Shown here in pieces: positions 1 to 8,326 of a DNA stretch of 53,866 nucleotides. The stretch lies in NCBI GenBank assembly GCA_020436165.1, contig JAGQYI010000067.1, positions 1 to 53,866 of the forward strand. Reading direction: 5' to 3'. Position 1 is the stretch's first letter. Each line of letters starts with the position of its first letter. A program made the translations under genes and the position numbers. Under the pieces are notes generated by a model, which was given only the letters and a program-made list of their open reading frames with translations, was not told the origin of the DNA and ran no database searches. Source of the DNA: Cyclobacteriaceae bacterium. Lineage in GTDB: Bacteria > Bacteroidota > Bacteroidia > Cytophagales > Cyclobacteriaceae.

Positions 1-2
1 CG

Positions 3-773
3 CCTCGGCAATGGGTTGGGGAAAGGGTGGAAGGTATACAAAAAGACATAGAAACATGCCATGAACAGGGCCTGAAGGTTATGCTCAAGCCCCATGTATG
101 GGTGAGCAGGGGAGGATATACGGGAGATTATATGCCTGAAACATGGGATTCTCTGGAAATTTCTTATTCCAGTTACATTATTACTTTCGCAAAACTGGCG
201 CAAAAAAATAAGGTGGAGCTCTTTTGTATGGGCACGGAATGGAGAAGATTTGTGAAGGAAAGGCCGGAGTATTGGAACAGCCTTATCGATAGTGTGCGAA
301 AGATTTATTCGGGCAAGCTTACTTATGCAGCCAATTGGGATGAGTACAAAGAAACACCCTTCTGGGAAAAACTGGATTACATTGGTGTAAATGCATACTT
401 TCCTCTTTCAGAAGAGGCCAATCCAACAAAGGAAGCGCTTGAAAAGGCCTGGATGCCCATTAGCAAGAACCTGGAAGCAATTAGCTACACCCTGGGGAAA
501 CCTGTTTTGTTTACGGAATATGGTTACAGGAGTGTGCAGGGCACTACCATAAAGCCTTGGGAGTCGTACACAGATTTGCTGGAATCAATGGCTGAGCAGC
601 AAAATGCACTTTCAAGCTTATACGCCTCGGTTTGGAACAAGAAATGGATGGCAGGCGGATTTCTTTGGAAATGGCATATGCAGGAATCGAAATGGGGAAA
701 CAGGAATGTGGATTATACGCCACAGGGTAAACCTGCTTTAGAGGTGATCAAAAAGTGGTACAGACAGGATTAG
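3..773 (+). CDS. GH113-like glycoside hydrolase, 3' part (5' truncated by window edge)
   Basis: The reading frame is open from base 3, so the true start lies outside the window. The GTG at 27 is only an internal codon. About 257 residues of a TIM-barrel glycosidase remain. They include a strand with the sequence VMLKPHVW, FCMGTEW with a Glu at the end of a strand (candidate acid/base), DYIGVNAYFP, and VLFTEYGYRS with a Glu suited to the nucleophile. This order resembles family GH113 beta-mannanases and related GTA-type TIM barrels, so the likely role is hydrolysis of a beta-linked polysaccharide or oligosaccharide. The signal peptide, if any, is off-window. A convergent gene lies downstream. 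The substrate is inferred from the family only. Confidence 0.7.
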   Translation, partial: PRQWVGERVEGIQKDIETCHEQGLKVMLKPHVWVSRGGYTGDYMPETWDSLEISYSSYIITFAKLAQKNKVELFCMGTEWRRFVKERPEYWNSLIDSVRKIYSGKLTYAANWDEYKETPFWEKLDYIGVNAYFPLSEEANPTKEALEKAWMPISKNLEAISYTLGKPVLFTEYGYRSVQGTTIKPWESYTDLLESMAEQQNALSSLYASVWNKKWMAGGFLWKWHMQESKWGNRNVDYTPQGKPALEVIKKWYRQD

Positions 774-774
774 C

Positions 775-805
775 AAAAAAAAGGCGTACCGGTAATCAGT
801 ACGCC
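775..805 (-). terminator. Rho-independent terminator of the small secreted-protein gene
   Basis: A perfect 7-bp stem (GGCGTAC/GTACGCC, 783-789 and 799-805) with a 9-nt loop is followed, on the minus strand, by eight T residues (782-775). It lies just past the stop of the minus-strand gene at 829. It also separates that gene from the convergent glycosidase. Confidence 0.85.
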
Positions 806-828
806 ATGTTTGCTGGGATTTAAAATTA

Positions 829-1185
829 CTATCTTGAAGCGGTTAAAGCCTGTTCTTTGTTAATATTAAGGCCATTAGAAGTTATTTGAAGATTGTAAAT
901 GCTAAGTACATCTGTATCTTTTCCTTCTAATGTATAATGCCCTGCCGGCAGATTCTTAACGTCAAAAGTCCTTAAGAATCGTGCGTTCTTGCTTCCGTTT
1001 ATTGCGTACACAACCCTGCCCGACTCGTCCTTGATGATAAACTGGAATTTGCCTGTGATGTTGTGATGAACAGAAAACGTTTTTTCTCCTTTTGCCTTGA
1101 TGTAAGTTTCTACACCTTGTGCGTAGCTAGCGCTGGCAAAGACTGTCAATGCCAGTACTAATGTGGTTCTTAAGATTGATTTCAT
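829..1185 (-). CDS. Small secreted protein of unknown function
   Basis: 118 residues. A clear Sec signal peptide (MKSILRTTLVLALTVFASASYAQ) ends in an Ala-x-Ala-type cleavage site. The rest looks like one beta-sandwich module, with strands such as KFQFIIKDESGRVVY and an LPAGHYTLEG turn. That is reminiscent of the C-terminal modules of Bacteroidota secreted proteins, but no conserved sorting motif is certain. The gene stands alone, with a good TAGCTTTG -7 box upstream (1217-1210) and a strong terminator. The function is unknown. The sequence indicates a periplasmic or surface protein. Confidence 0.75.
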   Translation of the reverse strand: MKSILRTTLVLALTVFASASYAQGVETYIKAKGEKTFSVHHNITGKFQFIIKDESGRVVYAINGSKNARFLRTFDVKNLPAGHYTLEGKDTDVLSIYNLQITSNGLNINKEQALTASR

Positions 1186-1209
1186 AGCCTGATGTGTTAT
1201 AATACATTA

Positions 1210-1217
1210 CAAAGCTA
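1210..1217 (-). promoter_or_regulatory. Bacteroidota-type -7 box for the small secreted-protein gene
   Basis: Read on the minus strand the bases are TAGCTTTG, an exact match to the TAnnTTTG consensus of the Bacteroidota housekeeping sigma factor. It ends about 25 nt before the ATG. No clear TTG -33 element is visible at the expected distance. Confidence 0.5.
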
Positions 1218-1375
1218 TGGAGGTTGCAGGGCTCTTAATACCACTTAGTTGGCCACTTTGTGTACTATATTAACAGTATTTATCTTTTAACAATTAAATA
1301 ATGTTAATATAGAACACATTCTGGTTAATTTAGCAAAGTTTTTTACAATTCGGGTTAAGGATATTTGCAAAGAAT

Positions 1376-2252
1376 ATGCAGTCTAAGCAGCCAACATTTG
1401 AGCAGATTGCCCCCGCTTTCGGAACTTCGCTTGTGGTAAAGCAGTTTTTGGAGTCGGGGCAAAACAAAAACCCACTCTGGCATGTACACCCTGAGATGGA
1501 GTTGGTATATGTAAATGGAGGGGCAGGAAAACGCTACATTGGCAACCATCAATCCTATTACCACGATGGAGAGCTTATTCTCATTGGCCCCAATTTGCCG
1601 CACTACGGTTTTACGGATCGTCTGACCAACAACCGCTCTGAAACCATTATTCAAATGCGCGAAAACTTTCTGGGTGACAATTTCTTCGATGTTCCTGAAA
1701 TGCGTTCCATTGCCAGGCTTATTGCCCGCTCAAAGCACGGACTTGTCTTTTATGGAGATACCAAGGAGATGATTGGCTCCAGGATCGAGAGACTCCCTGA
1801 AAAGCAGTCTTTTGAACGCGTTCTTTCCCTGCTTGAAATATTGAAAGTCCTGTCGGAATCGGAAGAATACGAAGTGTTAAATGCTTCAGGCTCTTCCATT
1901 GAAATTGAGCCGCAGGATCAGGTCAGGATCAACAAGATTTATTCGCATGTAAAGCAAGCAGAATTTTCAGGAAACCATAAAACTGGATGATATATCCGAC
2001 ATGCTTAGCATGACCAAACCGGCCTTTTGCCGTTATTTTAAAAGGCTTTCAGGAAACACATTTACTACGTTTGTAAATGAGTATCGATTGGTGCATGCTT
2101 CTAAACTTTTGGCTGAAACCAATATTCCTATTACAGAAATCTGTTACCAGTGTGGTTTCAATAATTTCTCACATTTTAACAAGCAGTTTCAAAAATTCAC
2201 CGGACAAAGCGCTTCACGCTATCGCAACGAGCAAACCCAGATCGTTTCTTAG
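1376..2252 (+). pseudogene. AraC-family regulator split by a +1 frameshift
   Basis: The first part (1376-1990) encodes a cupin-type N-terminal domain (for example WHVHPEMELVYV) but stops at 1990. From 1953 a second frame continues with SKQNFQETIKLDDISDM and then a full two-helix-turn-helix AraC domain ending at 2252 (TEICYQCGFNNFSHFNKQF, typical of the second HTH). Removing one A from the AAA run at 1951-1953 restores one continuous reading frame of about 292 residues, IYSHV-SKQNFQET, the usual length for the family. It is either a recent pseudogene or a sequencing error. The neighbouring sialate esterase suggests a carbohydrate-linked role, but no target can be read. Confidence 0.85.
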
Positions 2253-2317
2253 CCTCTGCATTGCCGGATAATGGTTTTTCTAAGTACATTTATATACCCA
2301 AAATGTATGTATCTGAT

Positions 2318-4267
2318 ATGAAAAATCTACTGTTTTTACTTCTGCTCGCTTCTTGTACTGTTGATACCACTCCGGTATCACTTCCTCATATTTTTGGTGA
2401 CAACATGGTGCTCCAAAGAGAAACGCCAATTCCGGTTTGGGGCACGGCCGGAGCTGGTGCAGAGGTTAAGGTTTTGTTCAATCAACAAACAAAAACTGCG
2501 GTGGCAGATGCTTCCGGTAAGTGGTCGCTTAAGTTGGATGCAGAGGAAGCCGGGGGACCTTACACGCTAACCGTACAAGGTACAAATGAAATTGTGTATA
2601 AAAATGTACTTGTAGGTGAAGTGTGGTTTTGCAGCGGCCAATCGAATATGGAATGGACAGTTGGGCAATCCATGAACTTTAAACAGGAAAAGAAAGAGGC
2701 TGATTTCCCTGAGATAAGGCATATTAAGATACCCAAGGTTATAAAAAATATTCCTCAGACCGATTTTGATAGTACCTCCTGGGTAGTTTGCGATTCATCA
2801 ACGGTAGCTAGCTTTACGGGTGTAGGTTATTTCTTTGCCAAAAATCTTTACGAAAAACTCAACGTGCCCATTGGGTTAATCAATACTTCGTGGGGCGGTA
2901 CCAATATCGAAACCTGGACCAGCAGGGAAGGATTTGAAGACAGTGATGAATTTAAGGAAATGATCGCATCAATACCGGTAATTTCGATTGACTCACTGGA
3001 AAGAATGGCCGAAGGAAAAGGAGGAAAAAGAATTGAAAAGTTACAGGGATCACCTTTGGCTATCGATTCGGTGGAAGTGGTAAAAAGCTCGTTTGATGAT
3101 TCCGGTTGGCCGGAACTCAATCAGCCCCAATTATGGGAAGAACAAAGTCTGAAAGCACTGGATGGAGTGGTTTGGCTTCGCAAAACAGTTGAGCTAAAGC
3201 AAAGCCAACTTAAACCAGATGCACATATTGAACTGTCAACCATTGACGATTTTGATGAAACGTACATCAATGGTGTTAAGGTGGGAGAAATCAGGCAATG
3301 GAATCTGAAGCGCAACTATCCTGTGCCGGATGGATTGCTGAAACCTGGAAAGAATGTGATTGCCATTCGTGTGACAGATACCGGTGGAGGGGGTGGTATC
3401 TATGGCGATCCCGCCAATCTCAAACTGGTGCTGGGTAAAACCAGCATTCCACTCAATGGAATGTGGAAGTTTCATGTAGAAATGGTTGAGGAGGTAATTA
3501 ATGTGAATTCGTTTCCTTCGGTAGCTTACAATGCCATGATCAATCCGCTGATACCTTATGCATTTCGTGGGGTGATCTGGTACCAGGGAGAATCGAATGC
3601 CGGGCGTGCCTATCAGTACCGCAAGGCATTTCCGCTCATGATTAACGACTGGAGGAGTAAATGGGGTGAAGGTGATTTTCCTTTCTACTATGTTCAGTTG
3701 GCTACTTTTGGTGCTTCCGGTACCAGCAACCTGGGTTGTGGTTGGGCCGAGCTTCGCGAGGCACAGGCCATGACACTGGATGTACCCAATACGGGTATGG
3801 TAGTAACTACTGATGTTGGAAATCCCAAAGACATTCATCCCACCAACAAACAAACTGTGGGGCAACGATTAAGCGCTATTGCCTTAAACGATGTTTATGG
3901 TATAAAACAGCCACATCAAAGCCCTTCTTTTGAAAGTATGACAATAAAAGGCTCTGTTGCTACCATTCAATTTAAAAACATTGGGAGCGGACTTGTAACC
4001 AAAGGTACGGATGGTGAAGTTGGTGGCTTTGAAATAGCAGGAAGTGACCAAATGTTTTACCCTGCCAGGGCTGTGCTCAAAGACAATACGGTACTTGTAA
4101 GCAGCGATAAGGTGAAAGTGCCAGCTGCGGTTCGCTTTGGCTGGAAAGGGGACGATAGCGATTGCAACCTCTTCAATGAGGAGGGCTTACCGGCCGTACC
4201 GTTCAGAACGGATGACTGGAAAACAATTACCAAAGGAGTGAAGTACACAACTGCACTTTCCGAATAA
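2318..4267 (+). CDS. Sialate O-acetylesterase family lipoprotein
   Basis: About 649 residues from the ATG at 2318. This start was chosen because MKNLLFLLLLASC is a lipoprotein signal with the lipobox Cys; an upstream in-frame start at 2261 would bury it. The family marks are clear: LPHIFGDNMVLQ near the N terminus, EVWFCSGQSNMEW with the SGNH serine, INTSWGGTNIETW, VIWYQGESNAG, and a C-terminal D/H block (DIHPTNKQTVGQRLS). An inserted beta-sandwich domain (roughly residues 270-370, DDFDETYINGVKVGE) is usual. Known members remove O-acetyl groups from sialic acids or from xylan-type glycans. It is probably periplasmic or surface-anchored and follows the broken AraC gene in the same direction. 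Confidence 0.9.
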   Translation: MKNLLFLLLLASCTVDTTPVSLPHIFGDNMVLQRETPIPVWGTAGAGAEVKVLFNQQTKTAVADASGKWSLKLDAEEAGGPYTLTVQGTNEIVYKNVLVGEVWFCSGQSNMEWTVGQSMNFKQEKKEADFPEIRHIKIPKVIKNIPQTDFDSTSWVVCDSSTVASFTGVGYFFAKNLYEKLNVPIGLINTSWGGTNIETWTSREGFEDSDEFKEMIASIPVISIDSLERMAEGKGGKRIEKLQGSPLAIDSVEVVKSSFDDSGWPELNQPQLWEEQSLKALDGVVWLRKTVELKQSQLKPDAHIELSTIDDFDETYINGVKVGEIRQWNLKRNYPVPDGLLKPGKNVIAIRVTDTGGGGGIYGDPANLKLVLGKTSIPLNGMWKFHVEMVEEVINVNSFPSVAYNAMINPLIPYAFRGVIWYQGESNAGRAYQYRKAFPLMINDWRSKWGEGDFPFYYVQLATFGASGTSNLGCGWAELREAQAMTLDVPNTGMVVTTDVGNPKDIHPTNKQTVGQRLSAIALNDVYGIKQPHQSPSFESMTIKGSVATIQFKNIGSGLVTKGTDGEVGGFEIAGSDQMFYPARAVLKDNTVLVSSDKVKVPAAVRFGWKGDDSDCNLFNEEGLPAVPFRTDDWKTITKGVKYTTALSE

Positions 4268-4317
4268 GTGATCTGTGTGTTTTTCTAACTACATTTAGAA
4301 ACCTAAACATTCCTTCA

Positions 4318-5253
4318 TTGAAACAGCTTAAATTTTCAAAAGGGAAACTTTTTCTTACCGGGGTTTTCCTGTTTGCAGGGCTTTCGCTTTATGCACAAAC
4401 AAGCCTGGATTTATTCACTATTTCAGGAAGGTTTGGGCCTTCCCAAACAGCCGGTAAACCGGTTGAAGGTTCCAACAAGGAAATTGGTGCATTAGTAAAC
4501 CTTAAAATTCCTATTATACTTTCGGATCGGTCCATTTTTTACAGCGAACTAAGTTATTTCAATTCTCATGTTGAAAGCGACCAAACCCTGGCTGCGGATG
4601 TAGCAAACCCGCTCAACCTGCATGGGTTTATCCTGCAAACCGGGTTGGTACAATCTTTAAACGACCATCAAAAGTTTCAGCTTTTACTGGTACCCCGGTT
4701 TATGAGCGATTTTGAAAATGTTACTTCAGCTAATTGGCAGTGGGGTGGGGTGTTTTTATTTGAGAACCGGTATTCGGATAAGCTGATGCTTCGCTTTGGG
4801 GCCATGTACAATACAGAAATGTTTGGCCCGGCACTGAACCCTTTGCTCCACGTTGACTGGCAGATTACGCCCAAGTGGAGCATTAGCGGCATGCTGCCCA
4901 TTTTTGCAAAAGTGAAGTACCAGGCCTATGAGAACCTTTCATTGGGGCTAAGCCATTTTGGGCTGGTAACAAGCTATCGGCTAGGCAATACAGCCTATGC
5001 CAATGATTACATTGAACGTACCAGTATTGACCTTACCCTCTTTGCACGCCAGCGCATTGCAGGTAACCTGTATGTGGAAGGCCGTGCTGGTTATGCCCTG
5101 GGGCGTAAGTATTCGCAATATGCACAAGACCAAAAAGTGGATTTTCGCGTAATGATTTTTAGCTTTGGGGACGACCGAGAGCTCAAAAACCAGATGATGA
5201 AAACCGGCCCTATTGCCAATGTAAGGTTGGTGTATAATTTGCCGCTGGATTGA
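4318..5253 (+). CDS. DUF6268-like outer-membrane beta-barrel protein
   Basis: 311 residues starting at a TTG (4318). The signal peptide (KLFLTGVFLFAGLSLYAQ) fits this start. The mature part has alternating aromatic/hydrophobic strands and short turns, such as LMLRFGAMYNTEMFG and YVEGRAGYALGR, as in an outer-membrane barrel, and ends in an aromatic/hydrophobic strand (NVRLVYNLPLD). The overall pattern resembles DUF6268 proteins of Bacteroidota, whose function is unknown. It lies 50 bp after the esterase and may share its transcript. Confidence 0.65.
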   Translation: MKQLKFSKGKLFLTGVFLFAGLSLYAQTSLDLFTISGRFGPSQTAGKPVEGSNKEIGALVNLKIPIILSDRSIFYSELSYFNSHVESDQTLAADVANPLNLHGFILQTGLVQSLNDHQKFQLLLVPRFMSDFENVTSANWQWGGVFLFENRYSDKLMLRFGAMYNTEMFGPALNPLLHVDWQITPKWSISGMLPIFAKVKYQAYENLSLGLSHFGLVTSYRLGNTAYANDYIERTSIDLTLFARQRIAGNLYVEGRAGYALGRKYSQYAQDQKVDFRVMIFSFGDDRELKNQMMKTGPIANVRLVYNLPLD

Positions 5254-5254
5254 A

Positions 5255-5771
5255 TTATTTTGCTTCTCTAATTGATTTCAGGGTAGCTAAGAACTCGGGT
5301 TCAACTTGATTAAATAGTTCAGCGGTTACATCACATATAATCCTTATACCAGTATTTTCATTCTTCAAAAAAGATAAAATAGATACGGTGAAGTCCATAT
5401 TTGTCACTATAGGTTCCTTTATAACCGATTCCATTTTTGTATTTCATTTTTATATCCTTAGGGATAAATACGTTTTCAACATCAAAAGGCGTTTCTACCC
5501 TTTTGATTGCAGAATAGGTGACTACATCTTGGCTCACATCCGTTTCTGTTAATATAGAGATATTTGCAATAACACTTCGTTGTAAAGAATCAACTATGGG
5601 AGTTCTTTTGAAAAATTGAATGGTCGTATTTCCACTTGTTTGCTCACCTTTAAATGACCATTCATCATTTGGGAAATCAATTACTAATTTACTATGAGCA
5701 ATTTTATTTGGTTGGGCAATCGCGAAGGTTGATGAAAATAAGAGGAGAGAAATAGTAAATGCTGTTTTCAT
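5255..5771 (-). pseudogene. Exported protein of unknown function, frameshifted near its 3' end
   Basis: From the ATG at 5771 a signal peptide (MKTAFTISLLLFSSTFAIAQ) and about 117 mature residues are read before a stop at 5358. In the -1-shifted frame the sequence continues directly as LKNENTGIRIICDVTAELF and on to a stop at 5255-5257. The break lies in a run of six T residues on the coding strand (5372-5367). One extra T restores a protein of about 172 residues. The family is not recognised. It may be a pseudogene, but a homopolymer sequencing error is equally likely. Confidence 0.7.
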
Positions 5772-5877
5772 TTTATTATTATACTTTATTAATATTTACT
5801 TTATAAATGTATATCAGAATATGTATATCAATAAAATATCAAGAAATAATTTAAGTTATATCATATTCTTCTTCCCC

Positions 5878-5897
5878 GGTCTGTGTCCTCACAGACC
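5878..5897. repeat. Short perfect hairpin in an intergenic gap
   Basis: GGTCTGTG-TCCT-CACAGACC is a perfect 8-bp stem with a 4-nt loop. No T tract follows on either strand, so it is not a classical terminator. It lies in the 233-bp gap between two minus-strand genes, where nothing else is recognisable. It could be a copy of a dispersed palindromic repeat. Confidence 0.5.
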
Positions 5898-6004
5898 AAG
5901 ATTGGCATGGCAATAATTAAATTTTTGTTTTATCAACTAATCAAGGCACAAGCGGACACCTACACACCTTAGGAATGCTTGTGCGCGAAGATGTATTTGT
6001 CAAC

Positions 6005-6724
6005 CTATTTTTTGTTCTTTTTTGAAGCCTTATTAATTTTCTTCATATCGCTTTCACTAAACATTTTTTCAGCTGCATGATTAATATTAAAGTAAAGTGT
6101 TTTAGAACTGCCATCCTCTTTTTTCATTTCCAGAATATCAAGAAAATTACCATTTGCATCTGTTCCTGAACCCATTATTCCTATTGACTCACCAAATATG
6201 TGTGTAATAAGGGTCTGGCCGTCAATGGGGCTTAAAACAAAAAATGGGCTATCCTTTGTCCCTTCACCACTAGCTAATATGGAATGAAGCACTATCATAA
6301 ATCTTTCTTTCTGTAATTCACTGCCCTCTTTACCAAGCTTCATGTATGCGAAGCCTTTCTCCATTAAAGCAGTAAAGTTTAAAGGATTTGTTTTAAGAAA
6401 CTTATTACACTCAATAAGAGCCTCTTCGTATTTTTCTTTCCAAACCAGATCTTTTATTTCACGCTCTATTGAAACAGTTTGGTACGGTTTATAATTGGAG
6501 TTTGCTGTAAAACCAATTTGTAGTGCCAATACTTCCAAGTCTGTAAGGGTGCTATCGTTTCTATTAAAACGTTCCAGGAGTTTCGGGTAGTAAAACTCGC
6601 TTGATTTATCCTTGCTTTGTTCTAATATTCTTTTGAAATCTTTGTGATAGTTGAAGGTGACCTGAGCAAAGAGGATGGAGCTGGAAATTATAGTTATGGC
6701 TATTATAGCTGCGATCTTTTTCAT
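6005..6724 (-). CDS. DUF4919-like exported protein
   Basis: 239 residues with an N-terminal signal peptide (MKKIAAIIAITIISSSILFAQ). The mature part has FYYPKLLERFNRNDSTLT, a tetratricopeptide-like helical stretch (WKEKYEEALIECNKFLKTNP), then a beta-rich end with LYFNINHAAEKM. This layout matches DUF4919 proteins of Bacteroidota, which are exported and of unknown function. The gene is monocistronic and is the last chromosomal gene before the island. A lysine-rich tail closes the protein. Confidence 0.7.
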   Translation of the reverse strand: MKKIAAIIAITIISSSILFAQVTFNYHKDFKRILEQSKDKSSEFYYPKLLERFNRNDSTLTDLEVLALQIGFTANSNYKPYQTVSIEREIKDLVWKEKYEEALIECNKFLKTNPLNFTALMEKGFAYMKLGKEGSELQKERFMIVLHSILASGEGTKDSPFFVLSPIDGQTLITHIFGESIGIMGSGTDANGNFLDILEMKKEDGSSKTLYFNINHAAEKMFSESDMKKINKASKKNKK

Positions 6725-6824
6725 AAAATCGTTTTTGATTGAAGGAGATTTTAATTTAAGAATTTATTCTTATTAAAATTATTTCTATCTGTAACTGAAA
6801 ATACTCTACGTTTGGGTCAAAAAC

Positions 6825-6855
6825 AAAAAAGGCCAGCAAAATGCTAGCCTTTTTT
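6825..6855. terminator. Bidirectional-looking terminator at the left edge of the island
   Basis: A-run (825-830), stem GGCCAGCA/TGCTAGCC (6831-6838, 6842-6849; one mismatch) and T-run (850-855). It could stop transcription in both directions. The tRNA-like sequence next to it at 6861-6882, read on the minus strand, would have this hairpin as its natural terminator. Confidence 0.75.
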
Positions 6856-6860
6856 GTAAC

Positions 6861-6882
6861 AGTACCCAGGGCCGGGGTCGAA
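6861..6882 (-). other. Possible tRNA 3'-end remnant
   Basis: On the minus strand the sequence reads TTCGACCCCGGCCCTGGGTACT. It looks like a T-loop (TTCGA), the 3' half of a T stem and an acceptor-stem 3' strand, followed by a terminator. The bases upstream of TTCGA do not form the rest of a cloverleaf, so there is no intact tRNA here. It may mark an old tRNA integration site. Which tRNA it came from cannot be said. Confidence 0.35.
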
Positions 6883-6954
6883 TGTAAATACCAATAATTA
6901 CTTTAAAACACTTTAAAATACGTTTATATAGTTAAATATGAGTATTTATTAACT

Positions 6955-7005
6955 ATTGAAAACTAATAAAAACGCATAAAAACTTGACCTGTAACTTGAC
7001 CTGTA
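6955..7005 (+). repeat. Left terminal direct repeat (candidate att site and integrase promoter)
   Basis: It contains ATTGAAAACT, ATAAAAACG and two tandem ACTTGACCTGTA units (6982-7005). The same elements in the same order occur at 34218-34278, about 27.2 kb away. It lies immediately upstream of the integrase. The TTTACTTTG just downstream (around 7007-7014) could serve as the integrase -7 region, so integrase expression may depend on the att site. Confidence 0.65.
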
Positions 7006-7035
7006 TTTACTTTGAACAAAATATCAGAGCAAAAC

Positions 7036-8310
7036 ATGCCATCTGTAAAAGCTATAGTTAGAGAAAACAAAGTCAATTCAAAAGGGGAGTCCGTTGTGTA
7101 TGTTCGATATGGACATCAACAACGATCAGTTGATATTACAACTGGCGTCATGGTAGCACCTCGATATTGGAGATCTGATAAGCAATTGATTAATTCTGTT
7201 TCCGGTGTAAGAAAAACAAAACTTAATGAAGAACTGCTAAAGCAAAATGAAAAATCAGACTTGTATGCTAATACTATTATTGATAAAGTTAAATCTCAAT
7301 TAATCAGTATTGCCAGGTCATTAATTCAAGAGGATGTTGAGCCAGAGGTACATCTTGTTAAGGAACGCTACCTTGAATCAAAAAAGCCAAAAACTACCAA
7401 TCATTCTACAGATAGGGTTGAATATTTATTTAATCAATTTATTGAAACCTCTAACAAGAGTATCAATACGGTAAAGAACTATAGAACGGCATTATATCAT
7501 CTTAAAGAATATGAAAAGTACAAAGGCAAACCATTGACCTTAAAAATGCTGGACATGAGTTTTTATGATGATTTTGCGAAGTTTCTTGTACAAGACATCA
7601 TAAAGCTGGATGGAACGAAGGGTCTTGCTGATAATTCTGTTGCTTCAACAATTAAAAATTTAAAAGTCTTTCTTACTTACTTAGAAAAAAGAGGTTATAA
7701 TTTTCAAGAACTCACTTCAAACTTGAAGGTTTCCTACCAAGACAAGCCTATCTATTTCTTGACAGAAGATGAAATTACAACCTTATATAATTATGAATTT
7801 GAGTCTGATAGGCTAATAAGGGCTAGAGATTTGTTTGTTCTCAACTGTTATTTAGGTTTGAGATATTCAGACCTATCAAGGTTAAAAAGAGACCATATAA
7901 AAGACGGTGATATAGATCTAAGAGCACTTAAAAATCAAAAGGATGTATATGTCCCAATTACACCTGTTGCACAAAAAATATTAGAAAAATATGATTACGA
8001 GATACCTATGATTTCTGAGCAAAACCTTAATCAATATATTAAGGAAGCTTGCCAAATCGCAGGCATTGATAAAAAAGTAGAAATAATTAGCACAAACTCC
8101 GGTAATAAAATTTATGATCTTGTCCCTAAGTGGCAAGTAATGTCCACGCATATAGCAGTTAAGACATTTATTACCTTATTTGCTAAAAAAGGAGTTTCAC
8201 CAAAAGTTATAGCTGCAATAACAGGTAAAACTGTAAAGGTGATATGGAAACATTATTATGGGATAGATAAGGATCAAATTAGGGAACAGGTGGTTAAAGC
8301 ATTTTGGTAA
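7036..8310 (+). CDS. Variant tyrosine recombinase (island integrase)
   Basis: About 424 residues from the ATG at 7036. A TTG at 7012 is possible, but the family usually begins with MPSVKA-type sequence. An arm-binding N-terminal domain (VVYVRYGHQQRSVDITTGV) is followed by a SAM-like core-binding domain (about 130-240) and a catalytic domain. The first catalytic Arg is in LGLRYSDLSRLK and the Tyr in KHYYGI. The HxxR box reads HIAVKTF, and the third-box GH reads GK (ITGKTVKV), so two canonical catalytic residues are replaced. The same replacements occur in the stub at 9433-9810, so they look like a family trait. It is the likely enzyme for integration and excision of the island. Confidence 0.85.
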   Translation: MPSVKAIVRENKVNSKGESVVYVRYGHQQRSVDITTGVMVAPRYWRSDKQLINSVSGVRKTKLNEELLKQNEKSDLYANTIIDKVKSQLISIARSLIQEDVEPEVHLVKERYLESKKPKTTNHSTDRVEYLFNQFIETSNKSINTVKNYRTALYHLKEYEKYKGKPLTLKMLDMSFYDDFAKFLVQDIIKLDGTKGLADNSVASTIKNLKVFLTYLEKRGYNFQELTSNLKVSYQDKPIYFLTEDEITTLYNYEFESDRLIRARDLFVLNCYLGLRYSDLSRLKRDHIKDGDIDLRALKNQKDVYVPITPVAQKILEKYDYEIPMISEQNLNQYIKEACQIAGIDKKVEIISTNSGNKIYDLVPKWQVMSTHIAVKTFITLFAKKGVSPKVIAAITGKTVKVIWKHYYGIDKDQIREQVVKAFW

Positions 8311-8326
8311 TGATGTAGTTAACAAA

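Noticed and set aside
6861-6882. Intact tRNA gene
   Set aside because: Only the T-loop-to-acceptor 3' part is recognisable. No D-arm, anticodon arm or 5' acceptor strand can be folded.
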